From Halobacillus sp. Nhm2S1 (GTDB taxonomy: Bacteria > Bacillota > Bacilli > Bacillales > Halobacillaceae), in contig NZ_JAIEZV010000002.1 in assembly GCF_019599545.1 (NCBI RefSeq), positions 124,001-188,000 of the forward strand: a DNA stretch of 64,000 nucleotides. Reading direction: 5' to 3'. Below are positions 11,115 through 22,714 of this stretch, piece after piece (positions within the stretch are counted from its first letter, which is position 1; each line of letters begins with the position of its first letter). The notes below the pieces were generated by a model that had not been told where the DNA came from, made no database searches, and was given only the letters and a program-made list of their open reading frames with translations. Both the position numbers and the translations under genes were made by a program.

Positions 11115-11160
11115 GAATGTATTCCATCATTATTAATTTGATGTTAAGGAGGATTTTCAA

Positions 11161-11748
11161 ATGAATTTAGTCCCTACAGTTATTGAACAAACAAACCGCG
11201 GAGAACGTGCCTATGATATCTATTCCCGCTTACTTAAAGACCGCATCATCATGCTGGGAAGCCCGATTGACGATAACATTTCAAACTCTGTTGTTGCGCA
11301 GTTGCTTTTCCTAGCCGCTGACGATCCAGAGAAAGACATTTCTCTATACATCAACTCTCCTGGTGGATCGATTACAGCAGGTATGGCGATTTATGATACG
11401 ATGCAGTTCATCAAACCGAACGTATCTACAATCTGCACAGGTATGGCTGCATCTATGGGTGCATTCCTACTAAACGCTGGTGAACCAGGTAAACGTTATG
11501 CCCTTCCTAATAGTGAAGTTATGATTCACCAACCGCTTGGAGGCACACAAGGACAAGCATCAGATATCGAAATTCACGCCAAGCGTATTATCAAGATGCG
11601 CGAGAAGCTGAACAAGATTCTTGCTGAGCGTACTGGTCAGCCAATGGAAGTCATTGAACGCGATACGGATCGTGATAACTTCATGTCTGCCTATGAAGCT
11701 GTTGACTACGGCTTGATCGATAAAGTTATGGAGAAAAACGACAAATAA
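11161..11748 (+). CDS. clpP: ATP-dependent Clp protease proteolytic subunit
   Basis: ClpP forms the 14-subunit serine protease chamber that works with ClpX, ClpC or ClpE. At 195 residues it has the family length. The catalytic triad is visible as Ser98 (GMAASMG), His123 (MIHQPLGG) and Asp172 (DTDRDNFM), at the same positions as in B. subtilis. It is monocistronic, with its own promoters and a terminator directly after. It is the only gene on the plus strand between ytzI and the SNF2 helicase. Confidence 0.98.
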   Translation: MNLVPTVIEQTNRGERAYDIYSRLLKDRIIMLGSPIDDNISNSVVAQLLFLAADDPEKDISLYINSPGGSITAGMAIYDTMQFIKPNVSTICTGMAASMGAFLLNAGEPGKRYALPNSEVMIHQPLGGTQGQASDIEIHAKRIIKMREKLNKILAERTGQPMEVIERDTDRDNFMSAYEAVDYGLIDKVMEKNDK

Positions 11749-11760
11749 GAAAGAACAGAA

Positions 11761-11790
11761 AATCCGCTGTGATGACACAGCGGATTTTTT
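11761..11790 (+). terminator. Terminator of clpP
   Basis: AATCCGCTGTG pairs perfectly with CACAGCGGATT around a 4-nt loop, followed by TTTT. It lies 12 bases after the clpP stop. Confidence 0.93.
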
Positions 11791-11804
11791 GCATCCTGTA
11801 TGAA

Positions 11805-11828
11805 AACGTTCCCTCATTGGAGAACGTT
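11805..11828 (-). terminator. Probable terminator of crh
   Basis: AACGTTC and GAACGTT form a 7-bp stem with a 10-nt loop, between the convergent clpP and crh genes. The T-tract on the minus strand is short (TTTTC), so termination strength is uncertain. Confidence 0.5.
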
Positions 11829-11850
11829 CATTTTTTCACATAAATACAGA

Positions 11851-12105
11851 TTAGTCATTCTTCACGAAATCGGTAAGTACCTGAACCGCTTCTTCTTCAT
11901 CTGATCCGTCTGCAATCAATTTAATTTCTTCGTCTGTACCGACAGCCAGACTCATTAACCCCATAATACTCTTAGCATTTACACGTTTCTCACCTTTTTC
12001 AATGAAAACATCTGCGGTAAACTTGTTCGCTTCTTGTACAAACTGTGCGGCTGGTCTTGCCTGTAAACCCGTCTCAAGCTCAATCGTTATCGTCCTTTCA
12101 ATCAC
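11851..12105 (-). CDS. crh: Catabolite repression HPr-like protein Crh
   Basis: Crh is an HPr paralogue that cannot take part in sugar transport. When phosphorylated on Ser46 by HprK it acts as a CcpA co-repressor. The active-site histidine of HPr is replaced by glutamine (TGLQARPAAQF), while the regulatory Ser46 region NAKSIMGLMSLAV is kept. That combination defines Crh. It has 84 residues. It follows whiA, as in B. subtilis, but a terminator hairpin lies between them. HprK, its kinase, is encoded at 38 kb. Confidence 0.95.
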   Translation of the reverse strand: MIERTITIELETGLQARPAAQFVQEANKFTADVFIEKGEKRVNAKSIMGLMSLAVGTDEEIKLIADGSDEEEAVQVLTDFVKND

Positions 12106-12163
12106 CTGTCATTCTCCTCTCATTCTATATTCCAACTTCTTTGTAAGCGGATTCAATACTTAG

Positions 12164-12193
12164 AAAAAAGAACGCTCTCTTGTAGAAAGCGTT
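12164..12193 (-). terminator. Terminator between whiA and crh
   Basis: AACGCTCTCT pairs with AGAAAGCGTT (one G-U) around a 3-nt loop. The A-run at its left gives a T-tract on the minus strand. A TGCTATAAT extended -10 lies just upstream on the same strand (12208-12216), so crh may also have its own start here. Confidence 0.7.
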
Positions 12194-12235
12194 TATAATT
12201 GTATTTCATTATAGCATGAAATTGTTAAGGAAACA

Positions 12236-13192
12236 TTAATTTCTTGTGTTTTCTGTGACTTCACCTTTTCTAACTTTGTCAGCGAACTCGTCGATTTTTC
12301 GCAGGCGGTGATTGATGCCTGATTTACTGATCGATCCTCCAGAAACATACTCCCCCAGCTCTTTCAAAGAAACTTCCTGGTGCTGTAGTCTTAAAGATGC
12401 AATCTCCTGCAGTTTATCTGGGAGGGCTTCTAAGCCTACGGTCCGTTTAATGAATTTTATGTTCTCCACTTGGCGGAAAGCTGCACCGATGGTCTTATTC
12501 AAATTCGCTGTTTCACAATTGACGAGACGGTTGACGGAATTTCTCATATCCCGGACGATTCTTACATCTTCAAACTTAAAAAGAGCCTGGTGTGCTCCAA
12601 TATTGCTGATGAGCTCCGTGATTTTATCCGCTTCTTTCAAATAAGTGATGTATCCTTTTTTACGACTGAGTGTCCTCGCGTGCAACCCAAAACCATTCAT
12701 AAGCTTACACAACGCCTCGTTGTGTTCCTCATCAGATGAATAAATTTCAAGATGATAGGAAGAGGTTTCCGGGTTGTTGACCGAGCCGCCTGCAAGAAAT
12801 GCTCCTCGTAAATAAGCCCTCTTACAACAGGTATCGTTCAAATATTTTTGAGGGATGTCTGGATTAATGGACAGAGGACCTTTCAGGATTTCAAGATCTT
12901 CGAGTACGACATTTGCTTTTTCCGTCATCCTCACAATATATACGTTGTTCTTCTTCAATCTCATTTTCTTCCGAACAAGGAGTTCAACTGGGTAGGGATA
13001 AAGCTTTTTGATTAACGTGTAAATCCTTCTGGCAATCGCTGCATTCTCTGTTTGTACATCGAGAATATATTCACGATTGGAAAGGGAAAAGGTGCCGTTC
13101 ATTCGGACAAGGGCAGCTAATTCCGATTCCATACAGCAAGGATCGGCTTCTACGTTCGTTAATTCTTTTTTGATCTCTGATGCAAATGACAT
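12236..13192 (-). CDS. whiA: DNA-binding protein WhiA
   Basis: WhiA combines a LAGLIDADG-like N-terminal domain with a C-terminal helix-turn-helix. In Bacillus it affects cell division and chromosome segregation. The 318-residue product has [34 protein letters not shown] and [14 protein letters not shown]. The C-terminal [20 protein letters not shown] is the HTH. The ATG at 13192 is chosen over an in-frame GTG at 13201 that sits in the ribosome site (AAGGGGGTG). It follows yvcK by 33 bases. Confidence 0.95.
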   Translation of the reverse strand: MSFASEIKKELTNVEADPCCMESELAALVRMNGTFSLSNREYILDVQTENAAIARRIYTLIKKLYPYPVELLVRKKMRLKKNNVYIVRMTEKANVVLEDLEILKGPLSINPDIPQKYLNDTCCKRAYLRGAFLAGGSVNNPETSSYHLEIYSSDEEHNEALCKLMNGFGLHARTLSRKKGYITYLKEADKITELISNIGAHQALFKFEDVRIVRDMRNSVNRLVNCETANLNKTIGAAFRQVENIKFIKRTVGLEALPDKLQEIASLRLQHQEVSLKELGEYVSGGSISKSGINHRLRKIDEFADKVRKGEVTENTRN

Positions 13193-13225
13193 GATGTACA
13201 CCCCCTTCTACCTGCCACGCAACAC

Positions 13226-14179
13226 CTAAAGCATGGAGTGCAATAACTTTGCTAATTTTTCTGTGTCATGACGTAACATAGGCTTGCTATGGTCGATGAT
13301 ATCTTCTTCTATGACTTTCAATCCCATGGATTTAATTCTATCTATATCGTACACGACGGGCTCAGCGTTTTCTTCCGCATAAGCAGCCCGTACCCCTTGA
13401 TCGATTGGTTGGTTATGCACAATCACTGACTGTAACACATCTTCACCAATATGATCAAATAATGCCTGGATATGATCAGCAGCCGTATAACCGGAAGTTT
13501 CCCCCTGCTGCGTCATCACGTTGCATATATAAGTGACCATTGCTTTTGTTTCTTTCAAGGCCTGACCGATTTCCGGAATGATGATGTTCGGTAATATACT
13601 CGTGTAAAGACTTCCAGGAGAGATGACAATCAAATCTGCAGACTTAATGGCATCCACGGCTTCCGGCAAAGGCTGAACCGGAGTAGGGCTGACGTACACC
13701 CTTTTTATTTTCTTATTCTGCTTCGGAATACTCGATTCACCGGTAACCACCGTTCCATCCTCCATCTCCGCATGGAGGTTCATGGAATGGTTTGCAATCG
13801 GATAAATATGACCACGCACATTCAGGACTCTGGAGATTTCTTTAATGCCTTTATAAAAGTCCCCCGTCATAGATGCCATCGCAGCCAGCAAAAGGTTCCC
13901 CATAGAATGACCGGAGAGACCGTTACCCGCTGCGAACCGGTGTTGAAAAAGTTCAAGGAGCATTGGCTCTGCATCAGATAGGGCAGCCACGACATTCCTG
14001 ATATCTCCTGGAGCAGGAATAGCCATCTCGTTGCGTAAGCGGCCGGAACTTCCACCATCATCAGCAACCGTGACAATGGCAGAAAGGTCGATTGGTAAAT
14101 TTTTTAACCCGCGCAACAGCACAGGCATTCCGGTCCCGCCACCTACAACAACGACACGCGGCTTGGTTTTATGGTCCAT
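13226..14179 (-). CDS. yvcK: Gluconeogenesis factor YvcK (CofD-like, UDP-sugar binding)
   Basis: YvcK is needed for growth on gluconeogenic carbon sources and for normal cell shape in B. subtilis, and it binds UDP-sugars. The 317-residue protein opens with PRVVVVGGGTGMPVLLRGL, followed by TVADDGGSSGRLR and the PAPGDIRNV motif, all typical of the family. It lies between rapZ (3 bases away) and whiA, the conserved order. The catalytic capability of CofD homologues is not expected here. Confidence 0.95.
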   Translation of the reverse strand: MDHKTKPRVVVVGGGTGMPVLLRGLKNLPIDLSAIVTVADDGGSSGRLRNEMAIPAPGDIRNVVAALSDAEPMLLELFQHRFAAGNGLSGHSMGNLLLAAMASMTGDFYKGIKEISRVLNVRGHIYPIANHSMNLHAEMEDGTVVTGESSIPKQNKKIKRVYVSPTPVQPLPEAVDAIKSADLIVISPGSLYTSILPNIIIPEIGQALKETKAMVTYICNVMTQQGETSGYTAADHIQALFDHIGEDVLQSVIVHNQPIDQGVRAAYAEENAEPVVYDIDRIKSMGLKVIEEDIIDHSKPMLRHDTEKLAKLLHSML

Positions 14180-14182
14180 CCG

Positions 14183-15067
14183 TTACAAACCCTTTCTTTT
14201 ATCAATATCTCTGTGCGTGACATGGGTCACGAAATCTGTAGAGAAGTATTCCGATAAATGCTCAGCAAGTGCGACGGAACGATGTTGGCCACCTGTACAC
14301 CCGACAGCAACGACAAGCTGGCTCTTTCCTTCACGTTTGTATTGTGGAAGCATGAAATGCAGCAGGTCCTTCAGCTTTTCAAGGAACTTTTGTGTATCTG
14401 TCCATTTAAAAACATAGGAAGATACTTCTGTGTTCAACCCTGTTAATGGACGCATATGTTCCACATAGTGTGGATTCGGCAGGAAACGCACATCAAACAT
14501 TAAGTCTGCGTCAATGGGAACACCGTATTTGAATCCGAAGGAAACCATCTGTATAGAAAACACCTGCTGTTCCTGCTGGCGGTACTTTTCAATAATCCGC
14601 TCCCGGAGTTCTTTCGGCTTCAGTGATGTCGTATCTATGATCGTCTGCGAACGTCCTCTCAGTTCATCCAGCATTTTTCTCTCTCTTCGAATACCTTCAA
14701 GCGGCAGTCCTTCTTTAGCAAGGGGATGAGATCTTCGTGTTTCTTTATAGCGGGAAACAAGCGCCTGATCTTCTGCATCAAGGAAAAGAATATGTTCTTG
14801 CAGCCACTCCTCTTTTCCAAGACGGTCAAGAGAATCAAACAGCGCATCGAAAAATTCTCGTCCACGTAAATCCATCACTAAAGCCACGTTTTGAATATTG
14901 TTGCTGGAATCTTTCATCAGTTCAAGGAATTTTGGAAGCAGGGCCGGTGGTAGATTATCGACACAAAAAAAACCGAGATCTTCAAAGCTTTGAACAGCTA
15001 CGGTTTTTCCTGCCCCTGACATTCCTGTGATGATTACTAACTGAGTATCGTTTGCATTTACTGGCAT
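14183..15067 (-). CDS. rapZ: RNase adapter RapZ family / nucleotide-binding protein YvcJ
   Basis: This is a P-loop nucleotide-binding protein of 294 residues. The Walker A is [19 protein letters not shown]-like [13 protein letters not shown] and [14 protein letters not shown] [14 protein letters not shown] are family marks, with [17 protein letters not shown] in the C-terminal domain. In E. coli RapZ controls glucosamine-6-phosphate synthase RNA decay. The Bacillus homologue YvcJ hydrolyses GTP and affects competence, so the molecular role differs. Confidence 0.95.
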   Translation of the reverse strand: MPVNANDTQLVIITGMSGAGKTVAVQSFEDLGFFCVDNLPPALLPKFLELMKDSSNNIQNVALVMDLRGREFFDALFDSLDRLGKEEWLQEHILFLDAEDQALVSRYKETRRSHPLAKEGLPLEGIRRERKMLDELRGRSQTIIDTTSLKPKELRERIIEKYRQQEQQVFSIQMVSFGFKYGVPIDADLMFDVRFLPNPHYVEHMRPLTGLNTEVSSYVFKWTDTQKFLEKLKDLLHFMLPQYKREGKSQLVVAVGCTGGQHRSVALAEHLSEYFSTDFVTHVTHRDIDKRKGL

Positions 15068-15083
15068 CTTTCATCGCTCCCCA

Positions 15084-15551
15084 TTAGTCAGGTCGTGACG
15101 GATCCAAATCTTCATCGATCAAGCGGAAGTCCGTCGTATATACAAATGTTCCATATACTTGCTCTTCACTACTTAAGATGTGCTTGAAAATTCTCCGATC
15201 TCCCTCTGCCATCGGCTTTTGAAGAACTTCATCAACCGGAACCCATTCCAGTTCACCTTCTTCACTTTCATCCAGCAAGGCCCCTGAATAGCTCGTACTG
15301 TAAAAAGTAAACATCATCCATTCTTGAGCGGTTTTCTCTTCTTCCCGCATGACGAATGTAAAGGAACCACGAAGCTCTGGGTTTTCGATGGAAAGTCCCG
15401 TTTCTTCTTTAAACTCACGGACGACGGAATCTTTGATATTCTCTCCAGCTTCCATCTTTCCGCCAGGAGCTACATACCAGCCTCTGCGTGGTTTTTTTAA
15501 CATCAATACGGAATCATTAACTTTTAATATACAATTCGCTACACGCTGCAT
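15084..15551 (-). CDS. yvcI: Nudix hydrolase (YvcI, 8-oxo-dGTP-type)
   Basis: This Nudix pyrophosphohydrolase, annotated in relatives as an 8-oxo-dGTP diphosphatase, carries the complete Nudix box: GGKMEAGENIKDSVVREF continuing into KEETGL. The preferred start is the ATG at 15551 (MQRVANCIL). An in-frame GTG at 15563 lies inside the GAGGTG ribosome site. The product has 155 residues. It is the first gene of the yvcI-rapZ-yvcK-whiA cluster. Confidence 0.9.
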   Translation of the reverse strand: MQRVANCILKVNDSVLMLKKPRRGWYVAPGGKMEAGENIKDSVVREFKEETGLSIENPELRGSFTFVMREEEKTAQEWMMFTFYSTSYSGALLDESEEGELEWVPVDEVLQKPMAEGDRRIFKHILSSEEQVYGTFVYTTDFRLIDEDLDPSRPD

Positions 15552-15594
15552 CGTTATGGTCACCTCATTTTCTTTCTAGAGGGCATCTCCACCC

Positions 15595-15624
15595 ATTATA
15601 CAATGAATACACAGGTTGCTACAA
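15595..15624 (-). promoter_or_regulatory. Candidate promoter of yvcI-rapZ-yvcK-whiA
   Basis: TTGTAG (15619-15624), an 18-base spacer and a perfect TATAAT (15595-15600) on the minus strand lie about 45 bases before the yvcI start. The -35 is weak. Confidence 0.55.
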
Positions 15625-15788
15625 TATTATGTTCCACAGCCTGGTTTGAAAACTATTTCCTTTAACTGATTCGGAAAATGGTTTCGTTGCTTATATTTAC
15701 AATGAATGAAACGAACCCTTTGCTAAAAAGTTAAAAGTGTATCTACTAATTAAAAGTATCGGTATTCCAGAAAGTGCATTGGTTAAAC
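15625..15788. other. Intergenic sequence without recognised features
   Basis: This AT-rich stretch lies between the yvcI promoter and the trxB terminator. Only very short open frames are present, and I see no repeat or RNA structure. Confidence 0.5.
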
Positions 15789-15822
15789 AAAAAAAAAGAC
15801 ACAGATGACGAGCACCTGTGCC
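15789..15822 (-). terminator. Terminator of trxB
   Basis: GACACAG pairs with CTGTGCC (one G-U) around an 11-nt loop. A run of nine or more T residues follows on the minus strand. It lies about 100 bases after the trxB stop; the sequence between contains no gene. Confidence 0.75.
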
Positions 15823-15923
15823 TCATAGAGATTAATCTATTAAAAGGGGGTCAATTAATCACTTCCATCATAACAGGAAAATATTTCATCGGTGTTACAC
15901 CCGAGTTAAAATGGTGTTTCTTT

Positions 15924-16880
<957 letters not shown>

Positions 16881-16991
16881 TCACTCCTTATGAATCCGAG
16901 TAATCTCAGTTGCGATTCCTGTACATATCATAGTAAATCATACGAAAACCGTCCATTAATGTGCTTACGTATGAGAGAAATGCATGTTTAC

Positions 16992-18008
16992 CTATTCCTG
17001 TTCCCAGGGTCCGCCTTCTTTCCCCATCTTAGGGAACTGTTTGCAGCCTTTTTCCCATAGCTGCAACGCTTTGGAAGGATGACCTGTATGGTAAAGGGAG
17101 ATACTGTACCATTTGTAGTAAACTCTGCGCCTGGTGACCTGTTTATTACGAAGCGACCTGAACCGTTCGACCGCTTCCTGGTAATACCCTGCTCTCGCCA
17201 GAGTTTCAGCTACAGCTAGTTTTTGCTGTTCATGCATAGGAAATACATTGCGGAGTCGTTCAATGTGAAAAGACGCTTCCTGCGTCATTCCTTTTTTCAA
17301 ATAAAAAGTAGCCAAATTCACGTCACAATGGATGTTCGCCGGCTCTTTCTCAAGGGTTTCTTTTTCAAACTGAATGGCTTCGTCACGTTCCCCATTCATG
17401 AATAAAGCGTAAGCGTATCGATGTTTAGCGATTTTGAAGTCAGGGAAAAGCTCCATCATTTCATCAAGGACACTTAGAGCTTCTTCCCACTCTTCATGCT
17501 CCAGATGATAAAAAGCTGTTTCCTGATAGATGATCAACTCATCTTCATCTTCAAATGCCCAGTCATCGTCTTCATCTTCTTCCTCTAAAGAATCCAGCAT
17601 ATCTCTCAGTTGCTTTGCCGCTTCTTCAAATTCGCCGTCACCGGGTTGTTCTAAATAGGTGTCCACATATTTTTTTGCATCATTAAGAAGACCGAGATGA
17701 GCGTAATTATTGGCCATCAGATAGTAACAATCGACGTATTCCTTCCCGTGTTCAGCCAATACCTCGGTCAGTACCTGATTTGCGGCATGATAAGAGCCAA
17801 CTTCCGTATAAACGACAGAAAGTTGGCATGGATATAATGGTTCATCGGGAGAAGCTTCGATCGCCTTTTTCAGCCACTTGACAGCAGCACTGAAACGACG
17901 CTTTTGAAAAGCTTGTATCCCATGGGAAAAATAAAATGAGCCCGTTGGTACAAATGGGATAATGTTCGTATCCTGTTGTGCTGTAGTTCCTTTAAGTGTA
18001 GTCGTCAT
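16992..18008 (-). CDS. yvcD: Tetratricopeptide repeat protein (YvcD-like)
   Basis: The 338-residue soluble protein is made largely of helix-turn-helix TPR units, for example FSHGIQAFQKRRFSAAVKWL, YLMANNYAHLGLLNDAKKYV, FYLKKGMTQEASFHIERL and AETLARAGYYQEAVERF. A very acidic linker (SLEEEDEDDDWAFEDEDE) sits near residues 140-157. TPR proteins mediate protein contacts; no partner is known. The position between his and trxB matches B. subtilis yvcD. The start is supported by a GGGGG site. Confidence 0.85.
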   Translation of the reverse strand: MTTTLKGTTAQQDTNIIPFVPTGSFYFSHGIQAFQKRRFSAAVKWLKKAIEASPDEPLYPCQLSVVYTEVGSYHAANQVLTEVLAEHGKEYVDCYYLMANNYAHLGLLNDAKKYVDTYLEQPGDGEFEEAAKQLRDMLDSLEEEDEDDDWAFEDEDELIIYQETAFYHLEHEEWEEALSVLDEMMELFPDFKIAKHRYAYALFMNGERDEAIQFEKETLEKEPANIHCDVNLATFYLKKGMTQEASFHIERLRNVFPMHEQQKLAVAETLARAGYYQEAVERFRSLRNKQVTRRRVYYKWYSISLYHTGHPSKALQLWEKGCKQFPKMGKEGGPWEQE

Positions 18009-18046
18009 GACTGTCCCCCTATTTCCGTTTCAAATCTCACTAATTA

Positions 18047-18058
18047 TGCAGTATAACA
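18047..18058 (-). promoter_or_regulatory. Candidate extended -10 promoter of the TPR gene
   Basis: TGTTATACT on the minus strand is an extended -10 element with no good -35. It lies about 45 bases before the gene. Confidence 0.4.
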
Positions 18059-18097
18059 TAAATGCTCACAGAGAAATAGGAGAAAAATGTAATCCAT

Positions 18098-18721
18098 TTA
18101 GGAATGACGCTTTTCCAAGACATCCAATACATCGTCCAGTGGAACCTGACGATCAGTAAGGATTAGTAAGAGGTGGAATAAAAGATCCGCAGATTCTAAA
18201 GCAATTTCTTCAGGATCATCATTCTTTGCAGCAATGATGACTTCCCCAGCTTCCTCACCAATTTTCTTCGCAATCCTGTCCACACCTTCCTGGAACAAGG
18301 TGGATGTGTAAGATCCTTCAGGAAGGGTTGCTTTTCGGTCTGCCAGTACAGTTTGAAGCTCATCCAGAATTCGATAGCGATTTTCTTTCGGTTTCGTTTC
18401 CGAACCTGTCAGTTCTTCCGAAAAACAGCTATAATCTCCTTTATGGCAAGCTGGACCTGAGGGTACCACTTGAACTAGTAAGGCATCCTGGTCGCAATCG
18501 TATTGGATGCTTCTTACTTCCTGGGTGTTTCCAGAGGTTTCCCCTTTGTGCCACAACTCTTGACGGGAGCGGCTGTAAAATACCGTTTCACCGATTTCTA
18601 ACGTTTTTTTCAAAGATTCTTCGTTCATGTAAGCCAAAGTCAGGACAGCTTTCGACTTGGCATCTTGCACAATCGCTGGAACGAGACCTTGGGCATCGTA
18701 TTGGATTTCATCTAGATTCAT
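18098..18721 (-). CDS. hisI: Bifunctional phosphoribosyl-AMP cyclohydrolase / phosphoribosyl-ATP pyrophosphatase
   Basis: This HisIE fusion performs the second and third steps of histidine synthesis. The N-terminal HisI domain (about 1-105) shows [34 protein letters not shown] and the zinc-site [13 protein letters not shown]. The C-terminal HisE domain (about 115-205) shows [19 protein letters not shown] and [13 protein letters not shown]. It is the last gene of the operon, and its ATG overlaps the hisF stop by four bases. Confidence 0.97.
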   Translation of the reverse strand: MNLDEIQYDAQGLVPAIVQDAKSKAVLTLAYMNEESLKKTLEIGETVFYSRSRQELWHKGETSGNTQEVRSIQYDCDQDALLVQVVPSGPACHKGDYSCFSEELTGSETKPKENRYRILDELQTVLADRKATLPEGSYTSTLFQEGVDRIAKKIGEEAGEVIIAAKNDDPEEIALESADLLFHLLLILTDRQVPLDDVLDVLEKRHS

Positions 18722-19476
18722 CGGACAGGCACTCCTTTTTCCTTCAAATATGCTTTCACGTTTTGCACAGACGTTTCTTTATAGTGAAATATGGATGCTG
18801 CGAGCGCGGCATCTGCTTCAACTTCAGTAAATACATCATAAAAATGTTCACTGGACCCTGCACCGCCGGAGGCAATGACAGGAACATTTACAACTTCCTG
18901 AACGGCTTTTAATAAAGGCAGGTCGAAACCGGATTTTTCACCGTCTTTATTCATGGACGTGAGCAGAATTTCTCCTGCTCCAAGTTTGACCGCTTCCCTC
19001 GCCCAATCCGTCACGAGCCAATCGGTCGGAGTCCGGCCTCCATGCGTATAAACACGCCAGTTCGCTGCCTCTTCATCATACTTCGCATCAATCGCCACAA
19101 CGATGCACTGACTTCCGAAGTAATCTGCACCTTCAGTGATCAAAGCAGGCCTTTTCACAGCGGATGAGTTTAGGGATACTTTATCTGCTCCATTTCGGAG
19201 GGTTTCTTTAATGTCCTCAATCGTCCTAATGCCGCCTCCGACTGTAAAAGGAATGGCAAGCTCTGAAGCAACAGACCGGACGACATCAATCATCGTTTTC
19301 TTCCCCTCATGACTGGCGGAGATATCGAGAAACACAAGCTCATCCGCTCCTTGTTCGTCGTACACCTTCGCAAGTTCAACAGGATCGCCAGCATCCCGAA
19401 TATCAACGAACTGTATGCCTTTAACGACACGTCCTTCTTTCACATCCAGGCAGGGAATGATTCGTTTGGAGAGCAT
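18718..19476 (-). CDS. hisF: Imidazole glycerol phosphate synthase cyclase subunit
   Basis: HisF uses ammonia delivered by HisH to form imidazole glycerol phosphate and AICAR. The 252-residue TIM barrel has the catalytic aspartates in [15 protein letters not shown] and [21 protein letters not shown] and [11 protein letters not shown] are its phosphate-binding loops. It directly follows hisA with no gap and overlaps hisI by four bases. Confidence 0.97.
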   Translation of the reverse strand: MLSKRIIPCLDVKEGRVVKGIQFVDIRDAGDPVELAKVYDEQGADELVFLDISASHEGKKTMIDVVRSVASELAIPFTVGGGIRTIEDIKETLRNGADKVSLNSSAVKRPALITEGADYFGSQCIVVAIDAKYDEEAANWRVYTHGGRTPTDWLVTDWAREAVKLGAGEILLTSMNKDGEKSGFDLPLLKAVQEVVNVPVIASGGAGSSEHFYDVFTEVEADAALAASIFHYKETSVQNVKAYLKEKGVPVR

Positions 19477-20208
19477 TCAGTCCACCTCCACAGCAAGTGC
19501 TTCTTTTAAGGTAAATTGGTTCGTGTACAAGGCTTTTCCTACAATCGAACCAATGACATGGCGATCCTTGTATTCTTTCAACTCGTCAAGGTCATCCAGG
19601 CCTTTAATGCCTCCAGATGCAATCACGTCCACACCTGTTTCTTCAGCCAAGCGGACGATTTCTTTCATATTCGGACCTGAGAGCATACCGTCTTTCGCGA
19701 TATCCGTATAAATGAACGTTTTCGCTCCCGCCGATGCCAGGTCCTTTCCTAAATCCACAGCCTTCACTTCCGATTGTTCCAGCCACCCGCCAGTCGAAAC
19801 AAAACCGTCTCGGGCATCCAGTCCAATCGCAATCCGTTCTCCATACTTCGAAAGAAGCTGTTTGGTTGTATCTACATCGCGTTCAGCAAGGGAACCGATG
19901 ATGACGCGATCGACGCCCTCATCCAAGTAAAAGCGGACATCTTCTTCAGAGCGGATCCCTCCGCCGATCTGTACACGGCAGTCCAATTCCTTCGCCACCC
20001 GCAACACATGCTCCGCATTTTGCTTCGAACCTTCCTTTGCTCCGTCAAGATCGACCATATGGATCCATGAAGCCCCTGCTTCAGCAAATTCCTTTGCCAC
20101 TTCAAAGGGATTCTCTCCATAGACGGTTTCTTTTTCAAAATCACCTTGTTCAAGACGCACACATTTTCCGTCACGCATATCAATCGCTGGATAGATCGTA
20201 AAGCTCAT
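19477..20208 (-). CDS. hisA: ProFAR isomerase (HisA)
   Basis: HisA opens the ribose ring of ProFAR to PRFAR (Amadori rearrangement). The 243-residue TIM barrel contains [19 protein letters not shown] with the catalytic aspartate, [24 protein letters not shown] and [11 protein letters not shown]. It lies between hisH and hisF in the standard order. Confidence 0.97.
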   Translation of the reverse strand: MSFTIYPAIDMRDGKCVRLEQGDFEKETVYGENPFEVAKEFAEAGASWIHMVDLDGAKEGSKQNAEHVLRVAKELDCRVQIGGGIRSEEDVRFYLDEGVDRVIIGSLAERDVDTTKQLLSKYGERIAIGLDARDGFVSTGGWLEQSEVKAVDLGKDLASAGAKTFIYTDIAKDGMLSGPNMKEIVRLAEETGVDVIASGGIKGLDDLDELKEYKDRHVIGSIVGKALYTNQFTLKEALAVEVD

Positions 20209-20220
20209 CGTTAAAACTCC

Positions 20221-20850
20221 TCACTGTTTGCACATTACTTTACAAAAATTCTCTAATAACTGCATACCGGCTGTCCCGCTTTTTTCCGGGTGGAACTGGC
20301 TGGCTACAAGATTTTCTTTTCCAATGATTGCAGGGACTTCCATATGGTAGTCAGAAGTCGCATAAAGGATAGAGGGATCGTTCGTCTTTACAACAAAAGA
20401 GTGGACGAAATAGACGTGGTCTTCGTTTACGTCTGTCATCAGAGATTTATCCGGCTGATGGATCTCAAGCTGATTCCATCCCATGTGTGGGACCTTGTAC
20501 GAACGTCCATTTTCATCAATCCCCGGGAAGCGGGAAATGGTGCCAGGGAACAACCCCAACCCTTCTGTAAGTCCGCCTTCTTCACTGCTCTCGAATAACA
20601 GCTGCATCCCTAGACATATACCGTAGACCGGTGTACCTTCAGCCACTTTATCTTTTATAAAATCTATGAATCCATGTTCTTGAAGTGCTTTCATCGCATC
20701 AGGAAATGCGCCCACCCCAGGAAGGATATAGCCATCACAGCCTACCAATACCTGTGGGCGATCCCCGATTTTATAGTCCACGCCAAGCCGTTCAAGCGCT
20801 TTTGAAACACTGAATAAATTTCCCATTCCATAATCGATGATGCCTATCAT
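20221..20850 (-). CDS. hisH: Imidazole glycerol phosphate synthase glutaminase subunit
   Basis: HisH hydrolyses glutamine and channels ammonia to HisF. The class I amidotransferase triad is visible: Cys in YGICLGMQLLFE, and His and Glu in SQFHPEKSGTAG. It starts IGIIDYGMGNLFSV and has 209 residues. Its ATG shares one base with the hisB stop. Confidence 0.97.
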   Translation of the reverse strand: MIGIIDYGMGNLFSVSKALERLGVDYKIGDRPQVLVGCDGYILPGVGAFPDAMKALQEHGFIDFIKDKVAEGTPVYGICLGMQLLFESSEEGGLTEGLGLFPGTISRFPGIDENGRSYKVPHMGWNQLEIHQPDKSLMTDVNEDHVYFVHSFVVKTNDPSILYATSDYHMEVPAIIGKENLVASQFHPEKSGTAGMQLLENFCKVMCKQ

Positions 20851-21443
20851 TATAAACTTCCTTTCGTACTCGGAACTCCTTTGACACGTGGATCGATTTG
20901 AGTCGCTTCATCCAAAGCACGTGCAAAGGCTTTGAACATCGCCTCAATGATGTGATGGGTGTTATGCCCATGATGCAAGACGATATGTAGGTTCATTCGA
21001 GCTTCTACAGCAAGCTTCCAGAAAAATTCATGGACATTTTCCGTATCAAATGTACCGACACGATCTTTTGGAAGCTCAGCGCGCCACTCCAGGTGCGGAC
21101 GGTCACTCAAATCTACGGCTACCGTGACAAGCGTCTCGTCCATCGGCAGAGTCATGGAGCCGTAACGTTTCATGCCATATTTATCGCCAACCGCTTCTCG
21201 TAACGCCTGTCCAAGACAAATCCCGATATCTTCCGTTAAGTGATGATCATCCACTTCTACATCGCCCCGTCCGACAACCGTTAAATCAAAGAGGCCGTGT
21301 TTTGTGAACAATTCCAGCATGTGTGAAAGAAAAGGAACCTGGACATCCAAGTCCGCTTTTCCTCCACCATCGATTCCAAGTTCAAGTTGTATATCTGTTT
21401 CTCTCGTTTTACGTTCAATTCTTGCTGTTCTCGTTTCTGTCAT
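20850..21443 (-). CDS. hisB: Imidazoleglycerol-phosphate dehydratase
   Basis: This enzyme dehydrates imidazole glycerol phosphate to imidazole acetol phosphate, using manganese. It is the monofunctional form of 197 residues. [31 protein letters not shown] and [17 protein letters not shown] supply the metal-binding histidines. The ATG at 21443 is preferred: AAGGAG lies 8 bases upstream and it gives a 4-base overlap with hisD. The in-frame GTG at 21449 is less likely. Confidence 0.97.
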   Translation of the reverse strand: MTETRTARIERKTRETDIQLELGIDGGGKADLDVQVPFLSHMLELFTKHGLFDLTVVGRGDVEVDDHHLTEDIGICLGQALREAVGDKYGMKRYGSMTLPMDETLVTVAVDLSDRPHLEWRAELPKDRVGTFDTENVHEFFWKLAVEARMNLHIVLHHGHNTHHIIEAMFKAFARALDEATQIDPRVKGVPSTKGSL

Positions 21444-22714
21444 TTCCACCGCTCCTTACGTGTCTCTACTGCGCGCGCATGGGCTTCCAACCCCTCCAAC
21501 CGGGCAAATCGGGCAATCTTATCTACATTCGTCTCAAGTGCGTTTCTGCTATAAGAAATGACGCTCGATTTTTTCACAAAGTCGTCAACGTTGAGAGGAC
21601 TTGAGAAACGCGCGGTCCCATTCGTTGGAAGAACGTGATTGGGTCCGGCAAAATAGTCCCCGACAGGCTCACTACTGTACGGTCCTAGGAAAATCGCTCC
21701 TGCGTGCTTGATCTTTCCCAGCTCCTGAAAAGGATCTTCCGTCACAATTTCCAGATGTTCGGGTGCTATTTCATTGATGGTGTCGACCGCTTCTGCCCAT
21801 GTTTTGCAAAGGACAATCATTCCATAGTCTTCCACGCTCTTTCTTGCGATATCAGCACGAGGTAAAGAATCCAGCTGTACCTGCACTTCTTTCTCCACAG
21901 CCTTCGCAAGCGTCTCACTCGTTGTCACCAGTACGCTTGATGAGCGGGCATCGTGTTCTGCTTGAGAAAGAAGATCGGCAGCGATTTCTTCGGCACGCGC
22001 GGTTTCATCAGCAAGAACGGCAATCTCACTTGGCCCAGCAATCATATCGATATCGACATCCCCGAATACTTCACGCTTTGCAAGAGCGACAAATACATTT
22101 CCCGGCCCTGTAATTTTATCAACAGAAGGGATTGTTTCTGTTCCATAAGCGAGAGCGGCAATCGCCTGTGCGCCGCCTACTTTGAACACATCTTCCACCC
22201 CTAGAATATGAGCAGCAAGAAGGACACCGTCGGGTACTTTTCCATCCTGACCGGGAGGGGTCACCATGACGACCCGTTCCACGCCCGCTACTTGTGCTGG
22301 AATCACATTCATGAAGACAGAAGAAGGATAAGCGGCCGTTCCACCAGGCACGTATACCCCTGCTGCATCGATCGGTGTGATTTTTTGACCTAAGAGCGTC
22401 CCGTCTTCTGAACTGTCAAACCAGGAAGTGGTCTTTTGTTTTTCGTGAAAAGTACGGATGTTCTCCGCTGCCTCCTGTAAGATTTGGACGTACTCTCCAT
22501 CGAGGGAAGCATACGCTAGTTCAAACTCTTCTTTTGAAACTTTGAAGGATTCCAAGGTCGCTCGGTCAAAACGCTCGGTATATTCTCTGACTGCTTCATC
22601 TCCGCGATTCTTCACCTGAGCAATGATTTCCTGTACAGCCATTCGCTGCTCTTCCGTTCCTTGATCGACGGAGCGCTTCAATGACTTCAAATCAGATTTA
22701 TTAATGATCTTCAT
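21440..22714 (-). CDS. hisD: Histidinol dehydrogenase
   Basis: HisD oxidises histidinol to histidine in two NAD-dependent steps with a zinc ion. The 424-residue protein has [20 protein letters not shown], the signature [50 protein letters not shown] and [16 protein letters not shown]. Its start overlaps the hisG stop by one base. Confidence 0.97.
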   Translation of the reverse strand: MKIINKSDLKSLKRSVDQGTEEQRMAVQEIIAQVKNRGDEAVREYTERFDRATLESFKVSKEEFELAYASLDGEYVQILQEAAENIRTFHEKQKTTSWFDSSEDGTLLGQKITPIDAAGVYVPGGTAAYPSSVFMNVIPAQVAGVERVVMVTPPGQDGKVPDGVLLAAHILGVEDVFKVGGAQAIAALAYGTETIPSVDKITGPGNVFVALAKREVFGDVDIDMIAGPSEIAVLADETARAEEIAADLLSQAEHDARSSSVLVTTSETLAKAVEKEVQVQLDSLPRADIARKSVEDYGMIVLCKTWAEAVDTINEIAPEHLEIVTEDPFQELGKIKHAGAIFLGPYSSEPVGDYFAGPNHVLPTNGTARFSSPLNVDDFVKKSSVISYSRNALETNVDKIARFARLEGLEAHARAVETRKERWK